Shown piece by piece: positions 43,448-51,138 of a DNA stretch of 64,000 bases (position 1 is its first letter; each line of letters starts with the position of its first letter). The notes beneath the pieces are model-generated. The model did not search any database. It saw only the letters and a list, made by a program, of their open reading frames with translations, and was not told where the DNA came from. Location of the stretch: assembly GCF_001652915.1 (NCBI RefSeq), contig NZ_BBQI01000012.1, positions 1 to 64,000 on the forward strand, in the 5' to 3' direction. A program made the translations under genes and the position numbers. This DNA is from Cupriavidus sp. D384. GTDB lineage: Bacteria > Pseudomonadota > Gammaproteobacteria > Burkholderiales > Burkholderiaceae.

Positions 43448-43864
43448 ATGACCAGTACTCCAACTTTCAGCGTCCTGCGCGCCGGCATGAGCATTCACGG
43501 CGACCTCGTATCCGAGGACGGCTTCACCTGCCTTGCCCTCGTTACCGGCAACGTCAGAGCGACCCACGGCCTTCTCCATATCGGCCGTGGAGGTGTCGTG
43601 CACGGGGACGTTGAGGGTGAGCACATCATCATCGACGGGACCGTTGAAGGCGACGTCAAGAGCCGTGCCTCCCTCAGGATCAACGGGCGGGTGATCGGTC
43701 GCATCTTCTATGCGGGCACCATCCGTCTCGGTGAAAACGTGACGCTCGAGGGCAGCTCCATTACGCGGGTACCTGCGGTGGGCTATGTGCCACCATCCCC
43801 CTCCAACGAGGGGGCCTCCTCCATCCGTATCGACGAGACAGGGACGCCCAGCCCGAGTCCTTGA
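43448..43864 (+). CDS. Bactofilin
   Basis: 138 residues with a central right-handed beta-helix (~12-110) of hexapeptide-like repeats: GMSIHGDLVSEDG, GNVRATHG, GVVHGDVEGEHIIIDGTVEG, GRVIGRIFYAGTIRLGENV. This is the DUF583/bactofilin fold, which polymerises without nucleotide into membrane-linked filaments used in cell shape and in positioning, including of ParABS components in some bacteria. It is the last gene of the plus-strand operon and is followed by a bidirectional terminator. Finding it in a ParB/PRTRC island is suggestive. Confidence 0.88.
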   Translation: MTSTPTFSVLRAGMSIHGDLVSEDGFTCLALVTGNVRATHGLLHIGRGGVVHGDVEGEHIIIDGTVEGDVKSRASLRINGRVIGRIFYAGTIRLGENVTLEGSSITRVPAVGYVPPSPSNEGASSIRIDETGTPSPSP

Positions 43865-43925
43865 GGAACATGTTCCTTTCAAAAATGGCGAAAGCGGCGG
43901 TCTGAGACCCTTCTTTCAAAAGCAA

Positions 43926-43954
43926 AAGGCCCGACAACACTGGTGTCGGGCCTT
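43926..43954. terminator. Bidirectional intrinsic terminator
   Basis: An 11-bp stem AAGGCCCGACA/TGTCGGGCCTT sits between the convergent bactofilin gene and the minus-strand gene at 43960, with T-rich tracts on both sides. Confidence 0.85.
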
Positions 43955-43959
43955 CTTGC

Positions 43960-44466
43960 TTAATGCACACGCCGCAGCGTCATCAATTCTGCTTGCGTGA
44001 AAACACCAGGGAATGTGATCCACGGAAAATCAATCGCGTTTCCGGGATCCCTGAACGATAGATAGGGAAAGTTTCCATCCAACTGTACACGGAAGATGCG
44101 GCGGAGGCGTTTGCCTCTGACTTCGTAAAGCACCCCATGTATCAGGTCAAAGACAACTGCGCCCTGACTGAAGGTCGCGGAAGTACCCTGGTTCTGCTGG
44201 AATCGCAGGTCCATCCAGGTGTCGTAGCTGAGGGTCGTCAGGCGATCGCGGGCCTCGACGAGCCACGCGGTGTAGAGGCCTGAGAACTGGTCCTTCTCCA
44301 GGCTGGAGATCTCAACGGTTTGGTGCACGAGTCGCTCCCGTACTCGCTGCACCCTGTTCCCCGCCGTGCTACGGCAAACGTATTCGCCCCGTAGCCTGGC
44401 TATCGCGGCATCGTCTCCGCGAAAAAGCCAACGCGGATATCGTGTGTAGAAGTCAATGTGGAACAT
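43960..44466 (-). CDS. Hypothetical protein, 168 residues
   Basis: From ATG 44466 (MFHIDFYTRYPRWLFRGDDA). A soluble alpha/beta protein with many aromatic residues and no signal peptide. It follows a terminator, so it must have its own promoter nearby or depend on read-through. The ribosome site is weak. Function unknown. Confidence 0.6.
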   Translation of the reverse strand: MFHIDFYTRYPRWLFRGDDAAIARLRGEYVCRSTAGNRVQRVRERLVHQTVEISSLEKDQFSGLYTAWLVEARDRLTTLSYDTWMDLRFQQNQGTSATFSQGAVVFDLIHGVLYEVRGKRLRRIFRVQLDGNFPYLSFRDPGNAIDFPWITFPGVFTQAELMTLRRVH

Positions 44467-44479
44467 GGCAACGAGCAAA

Positions 44480-44509
44480 AGAAAAAAGCCCCGGGCTGTG
44501 CCGGGGCTT
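44480..44509 (-). terminator. Intrinsic terminator of the DUF932 gene
   Basis: Stem AAGCCCCGG/CCGGGGCTT with a 5-nt loop, followed on the minus strand by TTTTTTC. Confidence 0.85.
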
Positions 44510-44600
44510 TAAGACCTGAAACGACCACTCCAGTACCTGCCAACGGCACTGGAGGGGATCGCTTTAGGGTGAATAGAAGAATCGCTCGACGTTGATTGCC

Positions 44601-45575
44601 TTAAGCAATTTCCGCGAGCTCGAGGGCTGCGTCCCATGCGCGCTGCTTGAGCGTCGCGCCGGCACCGAACCATGCCGAATCGAGACGGTTACCCGAAGAG
44701 CGTGCACGCTTTTGATGGTCCACGTACTCGGTGACACTGTTCACCAAGCCCCAGGCGGTGCCCGAAGCTGATTCCAGCGCTGCGCCACGACCTGCGCCAT
44801 CGAAGAGGTTGAGCACGGATTTCAAACCACGCTCGTTCATCCTCGCGGGCGCGTCCGCATCATCCTTGGCCCACGAATAGGTGAAGAGCCGCTGGAAGAA
44901 CCGCTCGGACTCGGTCTGGCTGACCTTACGGTCCGCCAGACTATGCATGTTGGCCAGGAAGCCGTCCCACGACGAGATGGCAATGCCGAGCTCCTCCTTA
45001 ACGGCGCGCGGGTCGAACTGGCTCCGATGCGGCACCTTCACCGCACCACGATTCCTGCCCAGGGCGATTTGCAGGGTGTTGTTGCACACCACGCGGACCG
45101 AGGTGAACTGCGCCGTGGTCGCGAGCGTGCCATCGCACGCCGTCGCGAGCAGCAGGTAACCACGGACTTCGTCGCCGCCCTTGAGCATCCCCGACTGCCC
45201 CGTGCGTGCGAGCGCCCACAGCTTGCGGCCCTCTTTCAACACGCCGGCCGTCTCCAACTGATAGCCGCCCACCTGAACAAGGTCGCGGTAGAACTCAAGG
45301 ATTTCAGCGGGTTGCACAACCTGGTACCGCTGGGACACCGTCGACAGCGGCTTGCCGTTGTCGGAGCGGTACAGCACCTTCTGCTCGGGGAACGATTTGA
45401 TCGGGTCGAGATCATGGGAGCCAACGCGGTACATCACGTTGGTCTCCTCGATGCGCCAGTTCATGCCGGCGGCTTCTGCCCAGACTTCGAGCGGCTGATG
45501 CTCGGCCAGATGGTTTCCCAGGCCATGCCAGGGAGTTGCGCCGGCGTAAGCCATGGTTTGAACGAGATGGGACAT
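44601..45575 (-). CDS. DUF932 domain phage/plasmid-like protein
   Basis: 324 residues from ATG 45575, with AGGAG 8 nt upstream. It shows ATPWHGLGNHL at the start, then SERFFQRLFTYSW and GLVNSVTEYVDHQ near the end, the usual marks of the DUF932 / phage-plasmid-like family common on plasmids, often called a phage-like protein. Biochemistry is unclear; a DNA-related role is often supposed. Element copy C lies 269 nt upstream. Confidence 0.85.
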   Translation of the reverse strand: MSHLVQTMAYAGATPWHGLGNHLAEHQPLEVWAEAAGMNWRIEETNVMYRVGSHDLDPIKSFPEQKVLYRSDNGKPLSTVSQRYQVVQPAEILEFYRDLVQVGGYQLETAGVLKEGRKLWALARTGQSGMLKGGDEVRGYLLLATACDGTLATTAQFTSVRVVCNNTLQIALGRNRGAVKVPHRSQFDPRAVKEELGIAISSWDGFLANMHSLADRKVSQTESERFFQRLFTYSWAKDDADAPARMNERGLKSVLNLFDGAGRGAALESASGTAWGLVNSVTEYVDHQKRARSSGNRLDSAWFGAGATLKQRAWDAALELAEIA

Positions 45576-45824
45576 GAAAATGCTCCTAGTATGGAAAGCA
45601 CGACCGACAGCCTGCGCTGAGGATCGGGAATGGAAAGAAGGGAAGATGAGAATGACGACCGCGCATGGGCGCGATCGAGGGAGGACGCCTTGCCATCACC
45701 GCCAGCGGCGACGAATGACAACGCGCCGTGTGGCTACTGCGAGGTGGTATGCATGGGAATCACAGAGATGCCCACGGATCCGTCCCATCAGGGAGCAGTC
45801 CCTGTGGGGCGGTTTCAAGAGATG

Positions 45825-45874
45825 GCCGGCATGCCGGCGTTTGGGTCGATGCGTCGAAGGACGCGGGTAAAACT
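45825..45874 (-). promoter_or_regulatory. Leader element copy C
   Basis: Plus-strand GTCGATGCGTC-gaag-GACGCGGGTAAAAC at 45845-45874. The second hairpin is the palindrome GCCGGC-AT-GCCGGC at 45825-45838. It points to the minus-strand DUF932 gene; the interval 45576-45824 has no convincing gene. Confidence 0.7.
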
Positions 45875-45988
45875 CGGTTTGGACTGAACGGCTTTCAGTG
45901 CAAACAGAGCTTTGTCGGTGTCGATAAGGCTATCGCGAAAGCGGCGCACCGCAGCCGCCGAATGCTCGGCATTTGCATAGCTGTTTTA

Positions 45989-46019
45989 AGAAAAGCCCCC
46001 AGCCAACATGGCCGGGGGT
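45989..46019 (-). terminator. Intrinsic terminator downstream of 46025
   Basis: Stem GCCCCCaGCC/GGCCGGGGG with loop AACAT, then CTTTTCTT on the minus strand, just beyond the stop codon of the 515-residue gene. Confidence 0.8.
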
Positions 46020-46024
46020 GACGG

Positions 46025-47572
46025 TTAAGCAAACGCAGGTACGGCGTTCGTGAGGCGTGCCCGCGCATAATCGAGCGTGCCGTCTTTTGCTCGCAACGGC
46101 CGCGACACGCGCTTCACCGGATCGTAGATACGGTATCGCGTGACGTTACCCCGCCGCTCGTCAATGAGCTGGGAGAAGCCGGCATCGATGCAGAGGTCCA
46201 CATACTCGCGCCCGTTCATGGTCTGCCCGGTCTCGAGTCGGTAGGTCGTGCCTTCTGCCAGCGACTTCGCATCGGCCATCTGACGTTCCGCACGCTTGCG
46301 TGCTTTGTCGATGGCTTCGTTCGCTTCCCACTGTGCCTGCTCTGCTTCTGAGAACCCGCAGAGCTCAAAAAGGCGCCGCCGCCGCTCAGCAGCCGCACAT
46401 TGCAAGACGTCGACACCGTATTCCTCGCGCAGTGCGCGCTTGGACTCGGTGTTCCAGTCTTTAGGGCTGTCGAAGATCTGCAGCACTGCCGCGACATTGC
46501 GCTCCATGACCGCAAGCGCGACCCGGTTGGCCCATTCGTAGCCATGCGTGTCACGGTCGATCGCCGCCGCACGTGTCTGCCGGTCAAACTCGCGTTGGCT
46601 GATGTTGAACGCTTCGCGATCTGCGGTCGCCCTTTCAATGGACGCCTGATATTGCCGCTGGCAAACCAGGGTGCGGATTCGCTCCGCCAGCTTCGTTGCC
46701 GGCTGAGCGTTCTCTCCCTCCATAGGCTTGGGCGTCGGCATGGTGCGCGGCATCAGGATGCCGGCTGCAAACAGCGCATCATCGACATGCACAGCATGGC
46801 CGTCGCTTGGCACATCCCGTAGCGCGGCGATCAATTTGCCGGCGTTGTGCGTCGTGATCTCCAGCTTCTCGCCACGCATTGTCTGGCAGAGCGCTTGCAG
46901 CACGCTGGGCGACAAGGCCCCGCGCAGCGCTGGCACTTCGATCAACGGGCGCATCCAGAACTCAGAACGGACATGGTGCGGATTGTCGCGATAGGTGTTG
47001 ATGATGCAGTCGCGTACCTTCTCGCCACGCATCAGCGCGTAGGCCACATGGACTTCGTGACGGCAGTTTGGACTCGCAGCGGGGTGGTACAGGGGGCCAT
47101 TCGTGCCATAGCCAAACCGGCGGATGAACTCGCCGCAAACGAAGTCGGCAATGTCGAAAGGGCCCTGCTCCTCGAAGAGATCCACCGTCTGGAAGAGCGG
47201 TCCCGCATCGTCCTGGGACATGTCGATGGCTTCAGCAGGAAAGTACGCCAGGCGGCCGGCGGCCACCACGGCGCCCCACGCGGCCCGGCTCATCTCATGC
47301 GGACGCAGGATCTTGCCGCCCACACGAACGATGAAGCGATCGACCTCATCGAGGATCAGAGAAAGGATCGCCCGACGGGTGCCGGCCGGCCGCACGGCAA
47401 AATTGCCGCTGGCAAGTCGCTCGACAGGAATCACACCACGTTCCACATGGCGCACTGCGATATCTTCGACGCGCGGCACGGCCTTGCCGTCGCGATCGTC
47501 GTTCAGGTACTGCAGCACGCCGGCGAGCGTCGTGCGATGCTCGGCACGCTGGCCGATGTGAATAACATACAT
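46025..47572 (-). CDS. Large hypothetical protein, 515 residues
   Basis: From ATG 47572, with GGAG 6 nt upstream. It begins MYVIHIGQRAEHRTTLAGVL and has an N-terminal alpha/beta part, a mid helical part, and a C-terminal domain with long charged helices (~310-430) ending in a beta-rich tail (ETGQTMNGREYVDLCIDAGF). No signal peptide, membrane segment or nucleotide-binding motif. It is the last gene of the unit 48457-46025. I do not recognise the family. Confidence 0.65.
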   Translation of the reverse strand: MYVIHIGQRAEHRTTLAGVLQYLNDDRDGKAVPRVEDIAVRHVERGVIPVERLASGNFAVRPAGTRRAILSLILDEVDRFIVRVGGKILRPHEMSRAAWGAVVAAGRLAYFPAEAIDMSQDDAGPLFQTVDLFEEQGPFDIADFVCGEFIRRFGYGTNGPLYHPAASPNCRHEVHVAYALMRGEKVRDCIINTYRDNPHHVRSEFWMRPLIEVPALRGALSPSVLQALCQTMRGEKLEITTHNAGKLIAALRDVPSDGHAVHVDDALFAAGILMPRTMPTPKPMEGENAQPATKLAERIRTLVCQRQYQASIERATADREAFNISQREFDRQTRAAAIDRDTHGYEWANRVALAVMERNVAAVLQIFDSPKDWNTESKRALREEYGVDVLQCAAAERRRRLFELCGFSEAEQAQWEANEAIDKARKRAERQMADAKSLAEGTTYRLETGQTMNGREYVDLCIDAGFSQLIDERRGNVTRYRIYDPVKRVSRPLRAKDGTLDYARARLTNAVPAFA

Positions 47573-47644
47573 GGAAGGCTCCAGTACGGAGCATGCCCCT
47601 TCGGGGACATGCCCCGAGAGGGTTGGAAGGAATGGTGATGCCGG

Positions 47645-47998
47645 TTATGCCGGCTCTGCCGCTCTCGCGTCGTGAATCGCCTGCAACAGTTCCTTGGAAG
47701 TGATGCGCCAGACGGCACCGCGGGCGTTGCCTACGGCGAGCGTGCGAATCGGTTCGAAGCAATCCGAATCGAGCAGCGCCACCACGGTGGACATAGGCAG
47801 GCGCCACAAGCCGACAATCACCTCATCGCCTGCAAGCGTTTCGCCGGGAACGTTGCTAGTGAAGGTCTCGTAGAGTTCGCCGGTCCTCGATTCGATCAGC
47901 GACAGCGCAGCGCGGTCGTTCACCGCGTACAGCTCCACCGCGATGCGCAGAGGGCCAGGCGAACCGGCGAGGCCGGTTCCGTCGATGGTGATGGGCAT
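47645..47998 (-). CDS. Hypothetical protein, paralogue of the next gene upstream
   Basis: 117 residues from ATG 47998, with GGGAG 7 nt upstream. It shares a layout with 48065-48457: GTGLAGSPGPLRIAVELYAV then LAGDEVIVGLWRLP then VGNARGAVWRI and an Ala-rich end. The leader contains the hairpin CCTTGCGGG-atgg-GCCCGCAAGG. Function unknown. Confidence 0.6.
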   Translation of the reverse strand: MPITIDGTGLAGSPGPLRIAVELYAVNDRAALSLIESRTGELYETFTSNVPGETLAGDEVIVGLWRLPMSTVVALLDSDCFEPIRTLAVGNARGAVWRITSKELLQAIHDARAAEPA

Positions 47999-48064
47999 GG
48001 ATAGCTCCCCAAGACCCATCGCCTTGCGGGATGGGCCCGCAAGGGTTAAACGTGAAGGGAAAGG

Positions 48065-48457
48065 TCAGGCCAAGGAGGCAGTACGCCGCGCAGCTTTTGC
48101 GCGACTGGCAACGACTCGTGCCGCCGCAACCTCCGCAAGGATTTCGGCGTCGGCAATGCGCCACACGTCGCCGCGGTCAAAGCCGACCTGATTCCACCGG
48201 CCGGTCTGCACAAACTTGCCGGTCTCAAGCAATGCAGCCTTGAGATCGGTGGGCAGATTCCAATCGCCCGTAACGAGAATCTCGTCATCGGCAAGATTAG
48301 CGTCCGGCAGGTTCACCGACAGCACGCCATAGGGCATTTCGTCGTCAGCGCAGACCAGCGAGATCGCGGGGCGAAGATTGGTGGAATAGACACTGGCGCA
48401 CAGAAGCACGCCAGCGGGATGACTGGCCAGGCCTGCGCCATAGACGGTACGGTTCAT
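48065..48457 (-). CDS. Hypothetical protein, paralogue of 47645-47998
   Basis: 130 residues from ATG 48457, with AGGAG upstream. Shared motifs with its neighbour: GAGLASHPAGVLLCASVY, LADDEILVTGDWNLP, VGFDRGDVWRIADAEIL. The pair looks like a tandem duplication. Beta-rich, no signal peptide. Function unknown. Confidence 0.6.
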   Translation of the reverse strand: MNRTVYGAGLASHPAGVLLCASVYSTNLRPAISLVCADDEMPYGVLSVNLPDANLADDEILVTGDWNLPTDLKAALLETGKFVQTGRWNQVGFDRGDVWRIADAEILAEVAAARVVASRAKAARRTASLA

Positions 48458-48515
48458 CGGGATACTCCTTTGGTGGGGAGACGTCCCGACGGGACGGCGC
48501 CCGTGTGGGGTGGAA

Positions 48516-48544
48516 AAGAAAAAACGCATCCCAAGGGATGCGTT
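48516..48544 (-). terminator. Intrinsic terminator between 48588 and 48457
   Basis: Perfect 10-bp stem AACGCATCCC/GGGATGCGTT with a 2-nt centre, followed by TTTTTTCTTTT on the minus strand. Confidence 0.85.
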
Positions 48545-48587
48545 CAAGCGGTGAGCCGACGAATCGGCTCCTGAGAAGGGATTGGCT

Positions 48588-48680
48588 TCAGTCCTTGTGG
48601 ACACGACGACCGTTGCGGTCTGCCCAAAGCAAGAACGCGGAAATCGCGCCAGTCAGGACGAGAAGTGCGACACCGAACAT
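48588..48680 (-). CDS. Very small membrane protein, 30 residues
   Basis: ATG 48680 has AAGGAG 8 nt upstream and follows the previous stop by 2 nt. It encodes MFGVALLVLTGAISAFLLWA then DRNGRRVHKD: one membrane helix and a basic tail. Translational spacing and composition are those of a real gene despite the size. It may be a small partner of the upstream membrane protein. Confidence 0.7.
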   Translation of the reverse strand: MFGVALLVLTGAISAFLLWADRNGRRVHKD

Positions 48681-48682
48681 GG

Positions 48683-49153
48683 TTAATCTCCTTTGGAAAG
48701 GACTGCGCCTACAACGAATAATACCGCAGCGCACAGGAAAAAGCAGAAGAGCTCCCATGCGGCGTGCCAGGACCAGGCTGGCATCGACTTAAGGTAGCCT
48801 GCGAAGCCGATCAGCGCCGCCGCCGAGAGGGTATGCGCGAACCGGCCATACTGCTGGCGCTGGTCCTTATGCGGCTCGGTAATGGCCCGCCAAGCCTGAT
48901 GCAAGAAGCCATCCCGGCGACGGGCGGTGGTTGCAAGTGCGTAACGATCGGCATCCTGATGCACTAGCGGATACTTGTATCCATTGTCATGCGCGACGAT
49001 CTCAAAGCGTTCGCCGGCACTTTTGGCGCGTTCGATCGAAATCGAAAACCGGGCGGGGAGCGTAACGATTCCCTGCGCGCGGTCGATCTGCGCTTTCCCA
49101 GAGACCTCCTCGCCGGAAGTCGCCGAAAACGTCACTTTAATCAGTGTCGACAT
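48683..49153 (-). CDS. Membrane protein with soluble N-terminal domain
   Basis: 156 residues from ATG 49153, with AGGAGG 4 nt upstream. Residues 1-90 are a beta-rich cytoplasmic or periplasmic domain; two membrane helices lie at ~107-123 and ~131-150 (ELFCFFLCAAVLFVVGAVLS). It starts 9 nt after the previous stop and is followed immediately by the 30-residue membrane gene. Function unknown. Confidence 0.65.
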   Translation of the reverse strand: MSTLIKVTFSATSGEEVSGKAQIDRAQGIVTLPARFSISIERAKSAGERFEIVAHDNGYKYPLVHQDADRYALATTARRRDGFLHQAWRAITEPHKDQRQQYGRFAHTLSAAALIGFAGYLKSMPAWSWHAAWELFCFFLCAAVLFVVGAVLSKGD

Positions 49154-49161
49154 CGGGCCTC

Positions 49162-49545
49162 CTAGCTGCGACGTCCGGCCACCACGCGGAGCGTAGCAAC
49201 CAGATTGGCATAGCCTTGCTCGCTGGCCAGTGATTCGACGCTGACTGCATTGTCGCGGCCACCGGTGAGGTCATTGCGGCCGCGGCATGTCCGGTAGGAC
49301 ATGAGCACACCACCTTCTGCGCCAGCAGGATGCTGGATCTCGATCAGCAACGAGTCGGTGTGCAACGCGAACACGTCGACGTCGCGACGACGCTGGCGAT
49401 GCTCGCGGATCGTGAAATCACGTGGGCGCAACGCCATGTCGCCAGCGACACGGCGCAAAACGCGGCAAGCGTCTCGACGAATCGCCTGGCATGCCGCAGT
49501 GTTGGTCGACGGATGTCGACGGGTAAAGGATTTGGGGATTTTCAT
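49162..49545 (-). CDS. Basic hypothetical protein, 127 residues
   Basis: From ATG 49545, with AGGA upstream. Arg-rich N-terminus (MKIPKSFTRRHPSTNTAACQ), then VFALHTDSLLIEIQHPAGAE and YANLVATLRVVAGRR. It leads the unit down to 48588, with copy D of the leader element 85 nt upstream. No family recognised. Confidence 0.6.
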   Translation of the reverse strand: MKIPKSFTRRHPSTNTAACQAIRRDACRVLRRVAGDMALRPRDFTIREHRQRRRDVDVFALHTDSLLIEIQHPAGAEGGVLMSYRTCRGRNDLTGGRDNAVSVESLASEQGYANLVATLRVVAGRRS

Positions 49546-49609
49546 GGATATCCTGGATAAGGACGGGACATCCTTCCCCAACGGGACGGTTGTCCCAGCT
49601 GGGTTGGTA

Positions 49610-49659
49610 GTCCGGCGATGCCGGACGGGGGTCGATGCGTCAGTGACGCGGGTGAAAAC
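49610..49659 (-). promoter_or_regulatory. Leader element copy D
   Basis: Plus-strand GTCGATGCGTC-agt-GACGCGGGTGAAAAC at 49631-49659. Second hairpin GTCCGGC-gat-GCCGGAC at 49610-49626. It lies 85 nt upstream of ATG 49545. Confidence 0.75.
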
Positions 49660-49715
49660 GGCTTGCCGAAGCCCGAAGGCTTGGGCAAGCCCTCTCGGGC
49701 CAGCACGCGGCGATG

Positions 49716-50117
49716 TCAGGTGACATCGAGCATTTTGCTGATCGCGCGAACGAGATCCCAGCCATGCTGTTGGGACAACGTTTTGCCGACCAGGAGCTTC
49801 TGCAGGGCTGTCGTGCGGCTTGGCGCCTCACCGGCATAGCCGATGTGGTCGACATAGACGATCCAGCCTTCAGAGAACCCTCGCTGCAGATAGACAGCGA
49901 GACGATCGCGTGGGCCGAGTTCGGGCCACGGTCGATCCGGTTTCGGGCCATACAGGGCTTCGTTGCCGTCCCCCGGGAAGTTGGCGGCATCGATCCATTC
50001 CGGCTCCAGCTCCGTGCTACGGAGGCGGGCGTAGATCTGTTGAACAACCTCGTCAACCGTTTTGCCTTCGGTGAGGACAGGAGAGAATTTGGAAGGTGCG
50101 TCTGCCACGGGCGGCAT
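49716..50117 (-). CDS. Hypothetical protein, 133 residues
   Basis: From ATG 50117, with GGAG 6 nt upstream. It begins MPPVADAPSKFSPVLTEGKT; a mid-part with ELGPRDRLAVYLQRGFSEGW and a C-terminal helix ALQKLLVGKTLSQQHGWDLV. Soluble. It shares a unit with the lipoprotein gene upstream, driven by element E. Function unknown. Confidence 0.6.
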   Translation of the reverse strand: MPPVADAPSKFSPVLTEGKTVDEVVQQIYARLRSTELEPEWIDAANFPGDGNEALYGPKPDRPWPELGPRDRLAVYLQRGFSEGWIVYVDHIGYAGEAPSRTTALQKLLVGKTLSQQHGWDLVRAISKMLDVT

Positions 50118-50203
50118 ACATTGCTCCGATGGACGCAGGGAGCCCCGCACGGGGTCTCCGTGCGGGGAAGGTGAAGGAATCTGGGGCGCCGACTGGGGCC
50201 CGC

Positions 50204-50677
50204 TTAACGCGTCAGGCGGTAACCGCCACCAGACGCCACGAGATAGAGCTGCTGCCCCGTGACGAACTGCTGGTCGGCATCCTGCGTGACGGCGATCTGG
50301 CTGCCATTTTCCTTGCGGACAATGACCTCCAGGCCGTTGCGGCGGTTCATGTGGCTGGCCACCGCTTGCGCGGCAACCGCCGACACCGTGCCGGACATCG
50401 CGCCGGCAACGTAACGACCGTTACCACCGCCGATGACTCGTGCGCCGAGCAAACCGCCTACGACCGCCCCAACAACACCCGGAATGCCGCTGTTGGCCGA
50501 CGTGTAGCCATCACTGTCGACGATCGTGACCTGGCGGACACGGACGACGGTGACGACTTCCACGGCGCCGGTACGCAGGGCTTCCGAGCTGCGATAGGCA
50601 TTCGGAGACGTCTGCTGGACAGCGCAGCCAGTGAAGATGACCGAGCAAAGGAAAAGCGAAACGATGCGCTTGAACAT
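50204..50677 (-). CDS. Outer-membrane lipoprotein with glycine zipper
   Basis: 157 residues. The signal peptide ends in the lipobox IFTGC, so Cys18 is lipidated. A glycine zipper (GIPGVVGAVVGGLLGARVIG, residues ~63-82) is typical of SlyB/Pcp-type lipoproteins; the rest is a small beta domain with a final YLVASGGGYRL. It sits in the outer membrane facing the periplasm. It is the first gene of a unit with element E 94 nt upstream. Confidence 0.85.
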   Translation of the reverse strand: MFKRIVSLFLCSVIFTGCAVQQTSPNAYRSSEALRTGAVEVVTVVRVRQVTIVDSDGYTSANSGIPGVVGAVVGGLLGARVIGGGNGRYVAGAMSGTVSAVAAQAVASHMNRRNGLEVIVRKENGSQIAVTQDADQQFVTGQQLYLVASGGGYRLTR

Positions 50678-50750
50678 GATGGCCTCGATGAAAATAGGGC
50701 CAACATGCCCACGGGCAGGAAGGCCCGTAGGTGGGAGAAGAAAAAAGCTG

Positions 50751-50832
50751 TCCGGCTATACAACCGGAAGTGTCGATGCGTCTCAGACGCGGTAGGTGGA
50801 GAAATATTAACAGCGACTTTGACCGCCAGCAA
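50751..50832 (-). promoter_or_regulatory. Leader element copy E with promoter
   Basis: Plus-strand GTCGATGCGTC-tca-GACGCGG at 50772-50792. Second hairpin TCCGG-ctatacaa-CCGGA at 50751-50768. On the minus strand a -35 TTGCTG (plus 50827-50832) and -10 TAATAT (plus 50804-50809) with a 17-nt spacer place the element at the 5' end of the transcript, 94 nt before ATG 50677. Confidence 0.8.
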
Positions 50833-51138
50833 CAGTTAGCAAAAGGTATCCAGTCGGATGGATCTCGGCGACGAGCGCAGCCCTGGCAGGGGCAACCGTT
50901 GAGGCAAAGTGTGCGGCGGGGTCGGGGGCCGCAACTACTTATGTTGACGGCACCTTTACGCTCAGCATCGCGAACGCGGTACGGCCTTGTGTGCTAAGCG
51001 TTGTTTCAGTAGCCGGGATTCCCTCCTCGCCTCGACATCGGGCGAAAGGGTTTTTTGCGTGGATAGTGGCCGAGCGGTCAAAATTGCCAACTGCTAGACT
51101 CGCTGCGGGTCATGACAACAAGAGAAAAGGGAGAAGTT
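50833..51138. other. Divergent intergenic region
   Basis: It separates the lipoprotein unit from the plus-strand secreted pair and should hold the latter's promoter; none is clear. Confidence 0.4.
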
